Part shown: piece after piece, positions 6,819 through 15,799 of the stretch
How positions within the stretch are numbered: the stretch's first letter is position 1
How the letters are laid out: each line of letters begins with the position of its first letter
DNA from: Alphaproteobacteria bacterium
Lineage (GTDB): Bacteria; Pseudomonadota; Alphaproteobacteria; UBA2966
Reading direction: 5' to 3'
DNA: 57,425 bases
Assembly: GCA_030740435.1 (NCBI GenBank)
Contig: JASLXG010000008.1
Location: 1 to 57,425 of the forward strand
Notes under the pieces: model-generated
What the model was told of the DNA's origin: nothing
The model's database searches: none
Seen by the model: only the letters and a program-made list of their open reading frames with translations
Program-made: the position numbers and the translations under genes

Positions 6819-8099
6819 ATGCCGTCCAGCGACCTCGCGTCCAAGATCATGAATGCCGTCGACGAGGGCTTCGACGACCAGGTCGCCTTCACCGCCGAGT
6901 TGGTCAAATACCCCTCGCTGCGCGGCCAGGAACACACTGCCCAGGACTTCATGGCCCGGGAGATGCGCGGCCGCGGCCTCAGCGTCGACCGCTGGCAGGT
7001 GCGCATCGAGGACATCCAGCACCTGCCCGGATTCTCTCCGGTGCACGTTTCCTACGACAACGCCTTCAACGTGGTCGGTGCCCACCGGCCGGACAATCCA
7101 AGCGGGCGCTCGCTGATCCTCAATGGCCATATCGACGTGGTGCCGGTGGGGCCGCTCGACATGTGGGATACGCCGCCGTTCGATGCGCGTATCGAGGACG
7201 GCTGGATGTACGGCCGCGGCGCGGGCGACATGAAGGCCGGGCTGGGCGAGATGCTGTTCGCCATGGATGCCCTCAAGCGCATCGGCCAGGTGCCGGCGGC
7301 CGACGTCTTCCTGCAGTCGGTGATCGAGGAGGAATGCACCGGCAACGGCGCACTGGCGTGCCTGCAACGCGGCTACCGGGCCGAGGCGACGCTGATCCCC
7401 GAGCCCATGGGGGACTCGCTGGTGGGCGCCCAGATCGGCGTGCTCTGGTTCCAGGTCAAGCTGCGCGGCCGCCCCGTCCACGTGCTGGAGGCGGGCTCGG
7501 GCGCCAACGCCATCGAGGCGGCGTTCCCGCTGATGCAGGCCTTGCACGGTCTCGAGGAACGCTGGAACGGGGACGACCGGCGCCACGCCGCCTATGCTGA
7601 CGTGCACCACCCCATCAACCTCAACATCGGCCGCATCGAGGGCGGCGACTGGCCCTCCAGCGTGCCGGCCTGGTGCATCTTCGACGTGCGCATCGCTACC
7701 TATCCGGAACAGGACCTCTCCGAGGCCCGGCGCGAGATCGAAGACACCATCCGGGCGGCGGCGCAAAAAGACTCGTTCCTGGCCAATTCGCCGCCCGAAA
7801 TCGTCTACCACGGCTTCTTCGCCGAGGGCTACGAGCTGGCCAACGCCGACGCCGCCAAGGCCGTGCTGGCCGCCGCGCACGAAGCGGTCAACGGCAAGCC
7901 CCTGCAAAAGGTGCCGACGACAGCCACCACCGACGCCCGCTTCTTCGGCCTCTACGCCGACACGCCGGGCCTGGTCTACGGGCCGCGGTCGGAAAACATC
8001 CACGGCTTCAACGAACGCGTGGAGCTCGAATCGGTGCGCCGCAACACACAGACCATGGCGCTGTTCATCGCCGAGTGGTGCGGGCTGCAAGCGGTTTAG
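6819..8099 (+). CDS. M20-family metallopeptidase / ArgE-DapE type deacylase
   Basis: This 426-residue protein is a zinc-dependent amidohydrolase of the M20 family. The metal ligands are visible: His and Asp of LNGHIDVVPVG, the Asp of GRGAGDMKAG, the catalytic EEE of VIEEECTGNG, the Glu of IPEPMG and the late His of SENIHGFNE. A dimerisation domain lies between. Members include acetylornithine deacetylase, succinyl-diaminopimelate desuccinylase and aminoacylases; the substrate here is not determined. The ATG at 6819 has CGGAG before it. It begins a block unrelated to cobalamin that interrupts the cobalamin genes. Confidence 0.88.
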   Translation: MPSSDLASKIMNAVDEGFDDQVAFTAELVKYPSLRGQEHTAQDFMAREMRGRGLSVDRWQVRIEDIQHLPGFSPVHVSYDNAFNVVGAHRPDNPSGRSLILNGHIDVVPVGPLDMWDTPPFDARIEDGWMYGRGAGDMKAGLGEMLFAMDALKRIGQVPAADVFLQSVIEEECTGNGALACLQRGYRAEATLIPEPMGDSLVGAQIGVLWFQVKLRGRPVHVLEAGSGANAIEAAFPLMQALHGLEERWNGDDRRHAAYADVHHPINLNIGRIEGGDWPSSVPAWCIFDVRIATYPEQDLSEARREIEDTIRAAAQKDSFLANSPPEIVYHGFFAEGYELANADAAKAVLAAAHEAVNGKPLQKVPTTATTDARFFGLYADTPGLVYGPRSENIHGFNERVELESVRRNTQTMALFIAEWCGLQAV

Positions 8100-8110
8100 G
8101 GCACGCTGGC

Positions 8111-8884
8111 ATGGATTTCGAGTTCATCGACTTCAGCGTCCAAGACGCCGTCGGCTGGTTCCGCTACAACCGCCCACCCGTCAACGCCGTGCACTGGCCC
8201 ATGCTGCGCGAGTTGCCAGGGGCGCTCAGCGCCGTCCTGGGAGACCCATCCGTGCGCGTGCTGGTGCTGGCCAGTGCGCTTAAGAAATACTTCGCCGTCG
8301 GCGCCGACCTCGAAGTCTTCCGCGGCATCGACGAGGCCGGCATGACGGAGTGGGTCGACCGCAGCCTGGAAATCATGCACCTCCTGCAACAGAGCGAAAA
8401 ACCGGTACTGGCCGCCATCAACGGCACCGCCGTGGGCGGCGGCTTCGAGGTGGCGTTTCACTGCGATCTGCGCTTTTGCGCTGACAACGCGAAGCTCGGC
8501 CACCCCGAGATCGACATCGGCTTCATCCCCCCCATCGCCACGACGCAAAGCCTGGCCCGCCTGCTGGGGCGGCCCGCCGCAATTAAGTATCTTTTCGACG
8601 GCCGGATCCTGACGGCCCAGGAGGGTCTGGAGATCGGCCTGGTCGACGTGCTCTGCCCGGCCGAACGCTTGCGCAGCGAGGTCCAAACCTACGCCGCCGG
8701 CCTGGCCCGCAAGCCGGCCCAGGCTCTGGCCGCCATCCGCAAAACCATAACGCTGGGCGGCGGCATGACGCTGGCGGACGGCACCGCATACGCCCGCCAG
8801 GCCGCCATCGCGCTATCGCAGACCGCGGATTTCCAGGAAGGCGTGGTGGCGTTTCTGGAGAAGCGCGAGGCGGAGTGGGAATAA
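8111..8884 (+). CDS. Enoyl-CoA hydratase/isomerase family protein
   Basis: This 257-residue crotonase-fold protein keeps the oxyanion-hole segment (KYFAVGADL and TAVGGGFE) and both catalytic glutamates of hydratases, in GGGFE and in GHPEID, which correspond to Glu144 and Glu164 of rat mitochondrial enoyl-CoA hydratase. True hydratase activity is therefore plausible. It starts 11 bases after the M20 peptidase and probably shares its transcript. Its stop lies three bases from the end of a convergent MaoC gene. The acyl-CoA substrate is unknown. Confidence 0.88.
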   Translation: MDFEFIDFSVQDAVGWFRYNRPPVNAVHWPMLRELPGALSAVLGDPSVRVLVLASALKKYFAVGADLEVFRGIDEAGMTEWVDRSLEIMHLLQQSEKPVLAAINGTAVGGGFEVAFHCDLRFCADNAKLGHPEIDIGFIPPIATTQSLARLLGRPAAIKYLFDGRILTAQEGLEIGLVDVLCPAERLRSEVQTYAAGLARKPAQALAAIRKTITLGGGMTLADGTAYARQAAIALSQTADFQEGVVAFLEKREAEWE

Positions 8885-8887
8885 CCC

Positions 8888-9325
8888 CTAATCCGGCACC
8901 GTAACCTGGGCCTGGCCCACCGCAACGGTGGCGCCCTGGGTGTTGAAAGCCGTCAAGCCGACGACCACGAAGCTCTGGCCTGGCGCCCGGGGGTGGAGCT
9001 CGATCACCGTGCCTTCGCAGCGCAGCGTCTGGCCGACCTCGACAGGGCGGGTGAGCTTGGCCTCGATGGAATTTACGAAGGCGCCGCCGTGCTGCCAGGC
9101 GCGCAGGATGACCGAGGTCATGAGCGTCATGGTGAACATGCCGTGGCCCACGGTTTTTGGTGTGCCGAAGACTTGCGCTTCCTTGCACCATTCGACGTCG
9201 GTGTGTACCGGGTTGTAGTCGAGATGCGCCACGGCACAGAGGTCGATTGTGTCCTGGCTAACGGCGTGCTCCACCGTCGGCAGGGGGTCGTTGATGCGGA
9301 TGTCGGAAAAGTGCAGCTCGCTCAT
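8888..9325 (-). CDS. MaoC-like hydratase, small hot-dog subunit
   Basis: This 145-residue single hot-dog protein has the MaoC hydratase motif in the order Asp, Asn, His (HLDYNPVHTDVEWCKEAQVFG) followed by TVGHGMFTMTL, where the Asp and His are the expected catalytic pair. The second half (ARLTRPVEVGQTLRCEGTV-like strand pattern) is typical. It is the second gene of a pair with the larger, frameshifted hot-dog gene 10 bases upstream, resembling two-subunit hydratases acting on acyl-CoA thioesters. The substrate is not determined. Confidence 0.85.
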   Translation of the reverse strand: MSELHFSDIRINDPLPTVEHAVSQDTIDLCAVAHLDYNPVHTDVEWCKEAQVFGTPKTVGHGMFTMTLMTSVILRAWQHGGAFVNSIEAKLTRPVEVGQTLRCEGTVIELHPRAPGQSFVVVGLTAFNTQGATVAVGQAQVTVPD

Positions 9326-9335
9326 TGCCCCCTCC

Positions 9336-9889
9336 CTACTGGGCCGCGAAGCGCGCCAGTTCAGCGCGGCTTGGCGGCAGGATCAGGGTGGCGTACCAGA
9401 CGGATTTCAGCGTGCCTTCCTGGTTGTGGTAGTCGTAGCGGTCTTGCAGATAGTACTTGTTGCGGCGCACCCACTTGTCCTGGCAGGTGATGGTCAGCGT
9501 GATCTCATCGCCGACCCGGAAAGGTTCATGGAAAATGAGCTTCTGGCCCGGATTGCGGGCACCCGGTGAGCGCAGCCAGTTGCCTGGGCCCTTTTCGATG
9601 CAATAGAAGGCGATCTGCACCGCGAACAGGGGATGGGCGATGACTTGGTCGAGGCCGGGGCGGCCCGGGCGGCTTGGGGATCGACGAACAGGGGATCGTC
9701 CTCCAGCGCCGAGAAGTTGTAGGAAAGAATATCCTGTTCCTTGACCACGAAGGTCTGCTTGGCGGTGGCGACGCGGCCCACCTCGATCTCGTCCCAGACC
9801 TCGTAGGTTTCTGTCTCGAGCCTGAAGTCGGTCTCGAAGCCGCGCTGCTTTTCCGTCGTCATGAAGCCGTCGAGGCGTTCTATGCCCAT
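9336..9889 (-). pseudogene. MaoC-family FAS1-like N-terminal dehydratase, frameshifted
   Basis: The N-terminal part reads from an ATG at 9889 (MGIERLDGFMTTEKQRG, then a hot-dog domain to about DDPLFVDPQAARAA). The rest, from GLDQVIAHPLFAVQIA to PPSRAELARFAAQ, continues in another frame down to 9336. The break lies near 9655-9665, in a GC run reading GGCCGGGGCGGCCCGGGCGG. Joined, the product would be about 184 residues, normal for the large subunit of MaoC-type pairs, and its partner follows 10 bases later. A single-base indel, either real or an assembly error, explains the break. There is no slippery A/T heptamer to suggest programmed frameshifting. Confidence 0.75.
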
Positions 9890-9959
9890 GGAATTCCTCT
9901 TCCGTTGCCCCCCGACGAAGCAATACTAGAGCATTTCAAGTTTTGCTGGAATCGCCCCG

Positions 9960-10898
9960 CTACCTGACTTCGAGACCGTGCAGCACTAAAGCCACCGTCA
10001 GCACGGACACCGCGGTCGAGATCACGATGGCGGTGGCAGCGGGCGCGGTCCCGGCGTCGTAGCGCTGGGCAAAAAGGTAGACGTTGACGCCGATGGGCAT
10101 GGCCGCCATAAGCACGGCGACGTCGCGCCACATGGGCTCCAAGGCGAAGACGTAGGTTCCCAGCAGGTAAACGGCGAGCGGGTGGAGCGCGAGCTTGAGC
10201 GTGACCGTCGCCGTGGACTCGGCCAGCGCGCCCGTGATGCGGTAGACGGCCAGAGAGGCCCCCATGCTGAACAGCGCGCACGGAATAGCCGCCTTCCCCA
10301 GCATTCCCGCTATGCCATCGACGACCGCCGGAAGCGGCAACCCCGACAGGTTCCAAAGGACGCCCGCCACCAAGCCGATGAGGATGGGATTGGCGACGAG
10401 GCCGCGGACGACGTTCCCGGGGATGTCCGACAACTGATCGCGGTTGCCGCGCGCGCCCTCGACCAGGGCTGTGACCACGGCTATCAGCTGCCAGGAATGA
10501 AAAGAGATGATGAGGAACGCCGGCAGCATACCGGCCTCGCCATAGGTCATCAGCACCAGGGGAGCGCCGAGCATCACCGTATTGCCGAAGGCCGCGCCCA
10601 TGCCGGCGACCGAGGCCTCGTCGAAATGGCGGCGAAAGCCCTGGCGACTGATCACCATACCCAGCCCCCAAACCAGATATCCACCGCCGAAATAGGCAAT
10701 CAAGAACCCCCAATCGATGGGATCGGGCATGGCCCGGGTGGCCATGGCCCGGAACAGCATGGCCGGGATGGCGAAGTTGAAGACGAAGGCCACGAGCCCC
10801 TCGGCGCCGGCCTTCGAGAGCCAGCCCAGGCGCGCCGCGGCGTAGCCGATGGCCACGACGCCGAAGACCGGTACGATGATATCGAGAAGGATCTGCAT
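9960..10898 (-). CDS. AEC-family permease (auxin efflux carrier type)
   Basis: This 312-residue polytopic membrane protein has about ten hydrophobic helices, beginning with LLDIIVPVFGVVAIGYAAARLGWL. It has the family pattern of two five-helix halves, the NFAIPAMLFRAM motif after helix 2 and the AAFGNTVMLGAPLVLMTYG motif near residues 105-123. AEC members export or import organic acids such as malate or malonate; the substrate here is unknown. The gene lies just after cobM in the same direction, 21 bases away, so it may be read through from the cobalamin operon. Confidence 0.85.
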   Translation of the reverse strand: MQILLDIIVPVFGVVAIGYAAARLGWLSKAGAEGLVAFVFNFAIPAMLFRAMATRAMPDPIDWGFLIAYFGGGYLVWGLGMVISRQGFRRHFDEASVAGMGAAFGNTVMLGAPLVLMTYGEAGMLPAFLIISFHSWQLIAVVTALVEGARGNRDQLSDIPGNVVRGLVANPILIGLVAGVLWNLSGLPLPAVVDGIAGMLGKAAIPCALFSMGASLAVYRITGALAESTATVTLKLALHPLAVYLLGTYVFALEPMWRDVAVLMAAMPIGVNVYLFAQRYDAGTAPAATAIVISTAVSVLTVALVLHGLEVR

Positions 10899-10919
10899 GG
10901 CCTTCAGCGAAAGCCCTGG

Positions 10920-11681
10920 CTAGTCCCGTCCCGTGCGCAACAGGTGGCGGTGGTCGGGGCTGTAGAGCGCCGAATCGGCGAAACCCTCGGCGGCCAGCAC
11001 CGGGCCAACCAGAATCAATGCCGTGCGGGTGATCTTCTCGGCCCGCACCTTGGCGCGGATGTCGGCCAGCGTGCCACGGACGATCCGCTCGTCCGGCCAA
11101 CTGGCACGATAGACCACCGCGACCGGGCAATCTTCGCCGTAATGAGGCACGAGGTCGGCGCAGACGGCTTTGAGGTTTCGCACGCTCAAATGGATCGCCA
11201 GGGTGGCACCGCTCTGGCCCAGCGTCGCCAGGCTTTCGCGGTTGGGCATGGCCGAGGATTTCATGGCCGTGCGCGTCAGCACCACGGTCTGGCTGACGCC
11301 CGGCAGCGTCAGCTCGCGGCCCAGGCTGGCCGCCGCCGCAGCGTAGGCCGGCACGCCGGGTGTGACGTCGTAGTCGATGCCCAGCGCGGCCAGCCTGCGC
11401 ATCTGCTCGCCGATGGCACCGTAGAGCGAGGGATCGCCGGAATGGACGCGGGCGACGTCGTGGCCGGCGGCCTCGGCCGCCTGCATCTCGGCGATGATTT
11501 CGTCGAGGTTCAGCGGCGCCGTATCGACCACCCGGGCGCCGGCCGGGGCGTAGGCCACCACGGCCTCGGGCACCAGCGAGCCGGCGTAGAGACAGACCGG
11601 CGAGCCGGCGATCAGGTTTCGGCCGCGCACCGTTATCAGGTCGGGATCGCCGGGGCCGGCACCGATGAAGTGGACGGTCAT
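10920..11681 (-). CDS. cobM: Precorrin-4 C11-methyltransferase
   Basis: CobM/CbiF methylates C-11 of the ring with SAM. The 253-residue protein opens with the tetrapyrrole-methylase loop [18 protein letters not shown] and has the family motifs [26 protein letters not shown] and [10 protein letters not shown]. The ATG at 11681 was chosen because everything upstream in this frame is translated palindromic repeat sequence. It is the last cobalamin gene of the cbiX-cobH-cobL-cobI-cbiG/cobJ-cobM run, separated from cbiG-cobJ by that repeat. Confidence 0.95.
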   Translation of the reverse strand: MTVHFIGAGPGDPDLITVRGRNLIAGSPVCLYAGSLVPEAVVAYAPAGARVVDTAPLNLDEIIAEMQAAEAAGHDVARVHSGDPSLYGAIGEQMRRLAALGIDYDVTPGVPAYAAAAASLGRELTLPGVSQTVVLTRTAMKSSAMPNRESLATLGQSGATLAIHLSVRNLKAVCADLVPHYGEDCPVAVVYRASWPDERIVRGTLADIRAKVRAEKITRTALILVGPVLAAEGFADSALYSPDHRHLLRTGRD

Positions 11682-11689
11682 GGGCGTAC

Positions 11690-11789
11690 CCCCCTCCCCA
11701 TCCCTCCCCCACAAGGGGGGAGGGGGTTCGAGGGAGCGCGCGGTTCTGCCCCCTCCCCCTTGATGGGGGAGGGTTGGGGTGGGGGTGAC
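11690..11789. repeat. C/G-rich palindromic intergenic element, copy 1
   Basis: Two C-run/G-run hairpins, CCCTCCCCCACAAGGGGGG and CCCCCTTGATGGGGGAGGG, flank an unpaired core, and the element ends in GGGTTGGGGTGGGGGTG. The same element lies in opposite orientation at 18529-18627. It belongs to a class of repeats common between genes in alphaproteobacteria. Here it separates cbiG-cobJ from cobM and could reduce transcription of the distal gene. Confidence 0.75.
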
Positions 11790-11799
11790 CAACGGCGCC

Positions 11800-13563
11800 T
11801 CACGACCCGCCCTTTCCCGCATACCCCCGAGGCGTATAGACCCGGGGCCCGCTGGGGCCGTCGAAGGCGCGGGTTTCACTCGAGCCGACGATGACGATCG
11901 AGAGCATGTCGATGCTGGCGGGATCGAGCTCGGCCAGCGTGGTGACGCTGAGCGCCTCGTCGTCGCGGCCCAGGTTGCGCCCGATCATCACCGGCGTTGC
12001 GGCCGGCCGGTGAGCGGCCAGAATCTCGCGAGCCCGGGCCAGTTGCGTGGTACGGCGGCGCGACACGGGATTATAGAAGGCCACGACGAAGTCGCCCTCG
12101 GCGGCGGCCTTGATGCGTTTTTCGATGGCCTCCCAGGGCGTCAGCAAATCCGAGAGCGAGATGGCGCAAAAATCGTGGCCCAGCGGCGCCCCGGCCCGGG
12201 CCGCCGCCGCCTGCATGGCCGAGACGCCGGGGCTGACGTTGACCTCGAGGCCGCGCCAGTCGGGCCGATCGCAGCCATCGATGAGCTCGAAGACCAGCGT
12301 CGCCATGGCGTAGATGCCGGCGTCGCCCGACGACACCAGCGCCACCCGGCGGCCCTCGGCCGCCAGGTCCAAGGCTTTTCGCACCCGAGTTTCCTCCTCG
12401 CCCAGGGGGAAATCGTGGCGTACCTGGTGCGGCGCCGGACCCACCAGGTCGAGATAGAGCGAATAGCCCACCAGGTCGCTGGCCTCGCGCAACAGCCGGC
12501 TAGCCTCGGGCGTGCGCCAGGCCTGACTGCCGGGGCCGATGCCGACCACCGCCAGGCTGCCCCGCGATCCTGCCTCGATGACCACGGGCGACCGCGCCAC
12601 GGCGCAGGTGGCACGGTCCGATTTCCGCTTGGCCACGACGAGCTCGGCCGCGGGCCCGGCGGCGGCCAGGGCCGCACCCTCGGCCACGCCGTGGCAGCCG
12701 ACCTCGGCGAACACCACGTCGGAAGGGTTGGCGAGGCGCGGCGTTTCCTGTTCCAGGCGGGCGGCGCTGAAGAAATCGGGTGCCAGATCGAAGCGGGCGG
12801 CGGCGGCATGCACGGCCGCTTCATCGGCCTTGAGATCGAGCGAATAGATTCCGGCGACGGCCGCCGGCGCCAGACCTTCGGCCGCCAAGGTTGCTTCGAC
12901 CAGAGCTACCAGTTCCGCGGGTTCGGTGCCGCGTTCGCAACCGACGCCGATGGCCAAAGAGGCCGGGTGGTAGACCAGGATGGTGGCGCCGCCGGGCTCG
13001 TCATCTACGGAAATCCGGATCACCAGTTCGCCATCGGCGCTCAACGGCAGCTCGGATTCCTGGAGCCAGGGGCAGTCGCCCTCGAGCCGCACCCTCGCCC
13101 CGGCCAACAGCGCTGCCACGAAGGCCTTGGCATCGTGCGGGTTGGCCAGCGTCCAGCCGGCCGGCGGATCGTCGAGCGCCAGGCCGAAGGCAAGATCTCC
13201 GGCCGTCGTCACCGCGGCATGGCCACCGACGGTGGCGGCGATGCGGCGCGAGAGTGCGTTGCCGCCCTGATGGCCGCCGATCAGCGGCACCACGGAAGAG
13301 CCGTCCTCGGCCACGGCAATGACCGGCGGCTCATAGCGCTTGTCAGCCAGCGCGGGAGCCAGACAGCGCAGCAGTATCCCGGCGGCGCAGACGCCGACGA
13401 TGGTCTCACCGGCAGCGAAGAGCTGGCGCAGGTGATCCGTCGTTTGGCTGAAGCTGTGCCCGGCATCGACCCGGCCGGCCAGGCCGTGCAGCTCGCCGCC
13501 CAGGGCGTCGACGATCTTCTGCCCGGTGGCCAGGCCGCTGGGCTCGAGCACGATGACGATCAT
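11800..13563 (-). CDS. cobJ: CbiG-CobJ fusion: cobalamin biosynthesis protein CbiG / precorrin-3B C17-methyltransferase
   Basis: The 587-residue protein joins two enzymes. Residues 1-325 are CbiG: an N-terminal domain with [13 protein letters not shown] near residues 97-109, and a C-terminal CobE-like domain with [13 protein letters not shown] near 201-213. CbiG opens the delta-lactone after ring contraction. Residues about 335-587 are CobJ/CbiH, the ring-contracting C-17 methylase, opening with [10 protein letters not shown] and containing GDAGIYAMA and the [19 protein letters not shown] region. Its start overlaps the cobI stop as ATGA. Fusion places ring contraction and lactone opening on one chain. 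Confidence 0.93.
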   Translation of the reverse strand: MIVIVLEPSGLATGQKIVDALGGELHGLAGRVDAGHSFSQTTDHLRQLFAAGETIVGVCAAGILLRCLAPALADKRYEPPVIAVAEDGSSVVPLIGGHQGGNALSRRIAATVGGHAAVTTAGDLAFGLALDDPPAGWTLANPHDAKAFVAALLAGARVRLEGDCPWLQESELPLSADGELVIRISVDDEPGGATILVYHPASLAIGVGCERGTEPAELVALVEATLAAEGLAPAAVAGIYSLDLKADEAAVHAAAARFDLAPDFFSAARLEQETPRLANPSDVVFAEVGCHGVAEGAALAAAGPAAELVVAKRKSDRATCAVARSPVVIEAGSRGSLAVVGIGPGSQAWRTPEASRLLREASDLVGYSLYLDLVGPAPHQVRHDFPLGEEETRVRKALDLAAEGRRVALVSSGDAGIYAMATLVFELIDGCDRPDWRGLEVNVSPGVSAMQAAAARAGAPLGHDFCAISLSDLLTPWEAIEKRIKAAAEGDFVVAFYNPVSRRRTTQLARAREILAAHRPAATPVMIGRNLGRDDEALSVTTLAELDPASIDMLSIVIVGSSETRAFDGPSGPRVYTPRGYAGKGGS

Positions 13564-14279
13564 GTCCAGGCCTCGCCTGTCCAGGCCTCGCCGCGCTTGT
13601 GTACCAGGATGAGGGAAAAGTACGGCACCTCGGCGGGGTCGAGGTCGCCGAGCGCGACGGAGCGTTCGTCGGGCAGCGTGGCGCGTTCGATGTAGCGCGC
13701 CTTGTCCGCCAGGCCGAGGTCTTCGAGCACGCCGCGTATCTTTTCCAGGTGCTTGCCGACTTTCAGGATGGCCACGGCATCTGCGGCCTCGATGCGGGCG
13801 CGCAGCTCATCGGCCGGCAAGGGCCCGGGCAGCACCGTCAGCACGTCGTTGCGCGAGGTCAGCGGCAAGCCGAGGCGGGCGGAGCCGGCGGAAAGCGAGG
13901 AAACGCCCGGCACGATCTCGACCTTGTGGTCCTCGACCAGGCGGCCGAAGAGATACATGAACGAGCCATAGAAGAAGGCATCGCCCTCACACAGCACGGC
14001 CACGTCGCGGCCGGCCCCGAGGTGGCCGGCGATCACGCCGGCCGCCCGGTCGTAGATCTCCTGGGCGGGATAGCGCGCCGCCACCATGGGCATGCGGATG
14101 GCGATTTCCTGCTGCCCGCCCGGCAGGTGGGGAGCGGCGATGTCGCGGGCAAAACTCGAGCCCGTCTCGGGCGCCGGGTAGGCGATCACCGGCACGGCCC
14201 GCAGGATGGCGTGGGCCTTCAATGTAATGAGATCGGGGTCACCAGGGCCGATGCCCAGGCCGTAAAGCGTGCCGCTCAT
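13560..14279 (-). CDS. cobI: Precorrin-2 C20-methyltransferase
   Basis: CobI/CbiL adds the C-20 methyl group, the step that commits the ring to corrinoids. The 239-residue protein has [18 protein letters not shown] at residues 5-22, AVLCEGDAFFYGSFMYL and VEIVPGVSSLSAGSARLGLP, all typical. Near its end the short tail EAWTGEAWT is an exact duplication, caused by a 12-base tandem repeat (CCAGGCCTCGCC class) at the junction with cbiG-cobJ. It overlaps cobL upstream and cbiG-cobJ downstream by four bases each, so the three are translationally coupled. Confidence 0.95.
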   Translation of the reverse strand: MSGTLYGLGIGPGDPDLITLKAHAILRAVPVIAYPAPETGSSFARDIAAPHLPGGQQEIAIRMPMVAARYPAQEIYDRAAGVIAGHLGAGRDVAVLCEGDAFFYGSFMYLFGRLVEDHKVEIVPGVSSLSAGSARLGLPLTSRNDVLTVLPGPLPADELRARIEAADAVAILKVGKHLEKIRGVLEDLGLADKARYIERATLPDERSVALGDLDPAEVPYFSLILVHKRGEAWTGEAWT

Positions 14280-15496
14280 GATTTTACCACGGCGTACTGG
14301 ATGACGGGCCGCAAGGGCCGCCAGGCGGTGAGGCGGCCCATGGGCTCGGCGCGTTCGATGGCCAGCCGCACGAGATCGCCGCCGTGGCGCTGCCGCCAGG
14401 CCATCAGCGCCCGTTCGCCTTCCAGCGAGACCACGTTGGCGACCAGCCGGCCGCCGGCCGGGAGGGCCCGCCAGCAGGCCTGGAAGAGGCCTTTATGGCT
14501 GGCGCCGCCGCCGATGAAGACGGCATCGGGTTTGGCCAGACCGGCCAGCGCTTGCGGCGCCATGCCGGCGACGATTTGCAGCTCGGGGACGCCCAGGTTG
14601 CGGGCGTTGCGTTCGATCGCGGCCAGACGGCCAGGATGCGATTCGATGGCCACGGCGCGGCTGTTGGCGGCGGCGCGCAGCCACTCGATGGCGATGGCGC
14701 CCGAACCGGCACCGACGTCCCAGAGCAACTGGCCCGGGATGGGCATGAGTGCGGCCAGGGTGGCGGCCCGCACCTGGCGCTTGGTGAGCAGGCCGTCGTG
14801 CTCGAAGGCGTTGTCGGGGAGGCCCGGCGCGCGCGATTGGATTTGCGCCTTGGCGCCGGCCCGGCATTCGACGGCGATGGTGTTGAGCTCGGCCACCCGG
14901 CGCGCCCGCCAGGTGCTGGCCAGGCCCTCGCGGCGGCGCTCATTGGGGCCGCCCATGTGCTCGAAGACGACCAGGCGGCTGGGGCCAAAGCCCTGGCGGC
15001 GCAGCAGCCCCGCCACCTGGCCCGGCGTTGCTCCGTCGGCACTGAGGATGAGAAGGCGCGCACCAGGCTGAATGTAGGGCACCAGGCGCTCCAGCGGCCG
15101 GCCGTGCAGCGTGATGGTCTCGACCCGGGCGCGGTCCCAACCGAGCCTGGCCGAGGCCAGCGTGAAGGCCGAATGGTGCGGCACCACGACGACGCCCTTT
15201 GTGCCGATCTGGCGCACGATGCGGTTGGCGATGCCGTAGCAAAGCGGATCGCCGCTGGCCAAGATGCAGACCCGGCGGTGGCGCCGCGCCAGCAGGATCT
15301 CGACCGTTTCTTCCAGCGGGCTGCCCCAGCTCAGGCGCTCGCGGCCGTCGTCCTCGAGCTTGGCCAGATGGCGCTCGCCGCCCACCAGCACCTCGGCCGC
15401 CGCGATGTGGGCCAGTGCCTCGTCGTTCAGGCCCTCGAGCCCGTCCTCGCCGATGCCGACGATGCTCAGCCAGGGATCGGATTTCCTACGTGCCAC
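14276..15496 (-). CDS. cobL: Precorrin-6Y C5,15-methyltransferase (decarboxylating)
   Basis: CobL methylates C-5 and C-15 and decarboxylates the C-12 acetate side chain. The protein of about 406 residues has an N-terminal CbiE domain (WLSIVGIGEDGLEGL, then LASGDPLCYGIA) and a C-terminal CbiT domain with the SAM site LLWDVGAGSGAIAIEWLR and FIGGGASHKG. The GTG at 15496 is preferred because GAGGG lies seven bases before it and the length matches the family; an ATG at 15532 would add 12 residues. It overlaps cobI by four bases. A 25-bp inverted repeat lies upstream, between it and cobH. Confidence 0.93.
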   Translation of the reverse strand: MARRKSDPWLSIVGIGEDGLEGLNDEALAHIAAAEVLVGGERHLAKLEDDGRERLSWGSPLEETVEILLARRHRRVCILASGDPLCYGIANRIVRQIGTKGVVVVPHHSAFTLASARLGWDRARVETITLHGRPLERLVPYIQPGARLLILSADGATPGQVAGLLRRQGFGPSRLVVFEHMGGPNERRREGLASTWRARRVAELNTIAVECRAGAKAQIQSRAPGLPDNAFEHDGLLTKRQVRAATLAALMPIPGQLLWDVGAGSGAIAIEWLRAAANSRAVAIESHPGRLAAIERNARNLGVPELQIVAGMAPQALAGLAKPDAVFIGGGASHKGLFQACWRALPAGGRLVANVVSLEGERALMAWRQRHGGDLVRLAIERAEPMGRLTAWRPLRPVIQYAVVKS

Positions 15497-15631
15497 GTTG
15501 GGTCCCTCGGGCTTCGCCTGCGGCTGGGGCATTGCCTTTTTGCCAATCCACCAAGGCAGGCGCGGGTCTCGTTGTCGACGTTCTGCCTCTGTCTGGCGCC
15601 AATCGGGCTTCCAAGCGGCCGTTTGAATTAA

Positions 15632-15706
15632 CCACAGAGGCACAGAGGCACAGAGATTTTCCGGGGAGAGATCCGAATCTCTCTCTGTGCCTCTGTGCCT
15701 CTGTGG
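15632..15706. repeat. 25-bp perfect inverted repeat between cobH and cobL
   Basis: The arms at 15632-15656 and 15682-15706 are exact reverse complements over 25 bases, and each is built from the 9-base unit CACAGAGGC used more than once. The 25-base loop contains ATCCGAATC. Such CACAGAGGCACAGAG strings are known as dispersed intergenic repeats in many bacteria. The hairpin lies in the transcript between cobH and cobL and could act as a processing or attenuation site. Confidence 0.8.
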
Positions 15707-15799
15707 TCATCTCTCCATACTCCCGGAAACCCAGCTCTCGCAGACCTTTACCTGTCCTGGCCGCGGCCGCTCGGGCATTGTTCGGAAAACCCATAATCC

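Noticed and set aside
6759-8090. A 443-codon minus-strand frame opposite the M20 peptidase
   Set aside because: It overlaps the M20 gene whose metal ligands are intact, and its translation lacks any recognisable motif.
9640-9690. Programmed frameshift in the MaoC gene
   Set aside because: No slippery heptamer or downstream pseudoknot was seen; a simple indel explains the data better.
10182-13695. Long plus-strand frames opposite cobM and cbiG-cobJ
   Set aside because: These are antisense open frames caused by high GC content; the opposite strand carries well-matched cobalamin enzymes.
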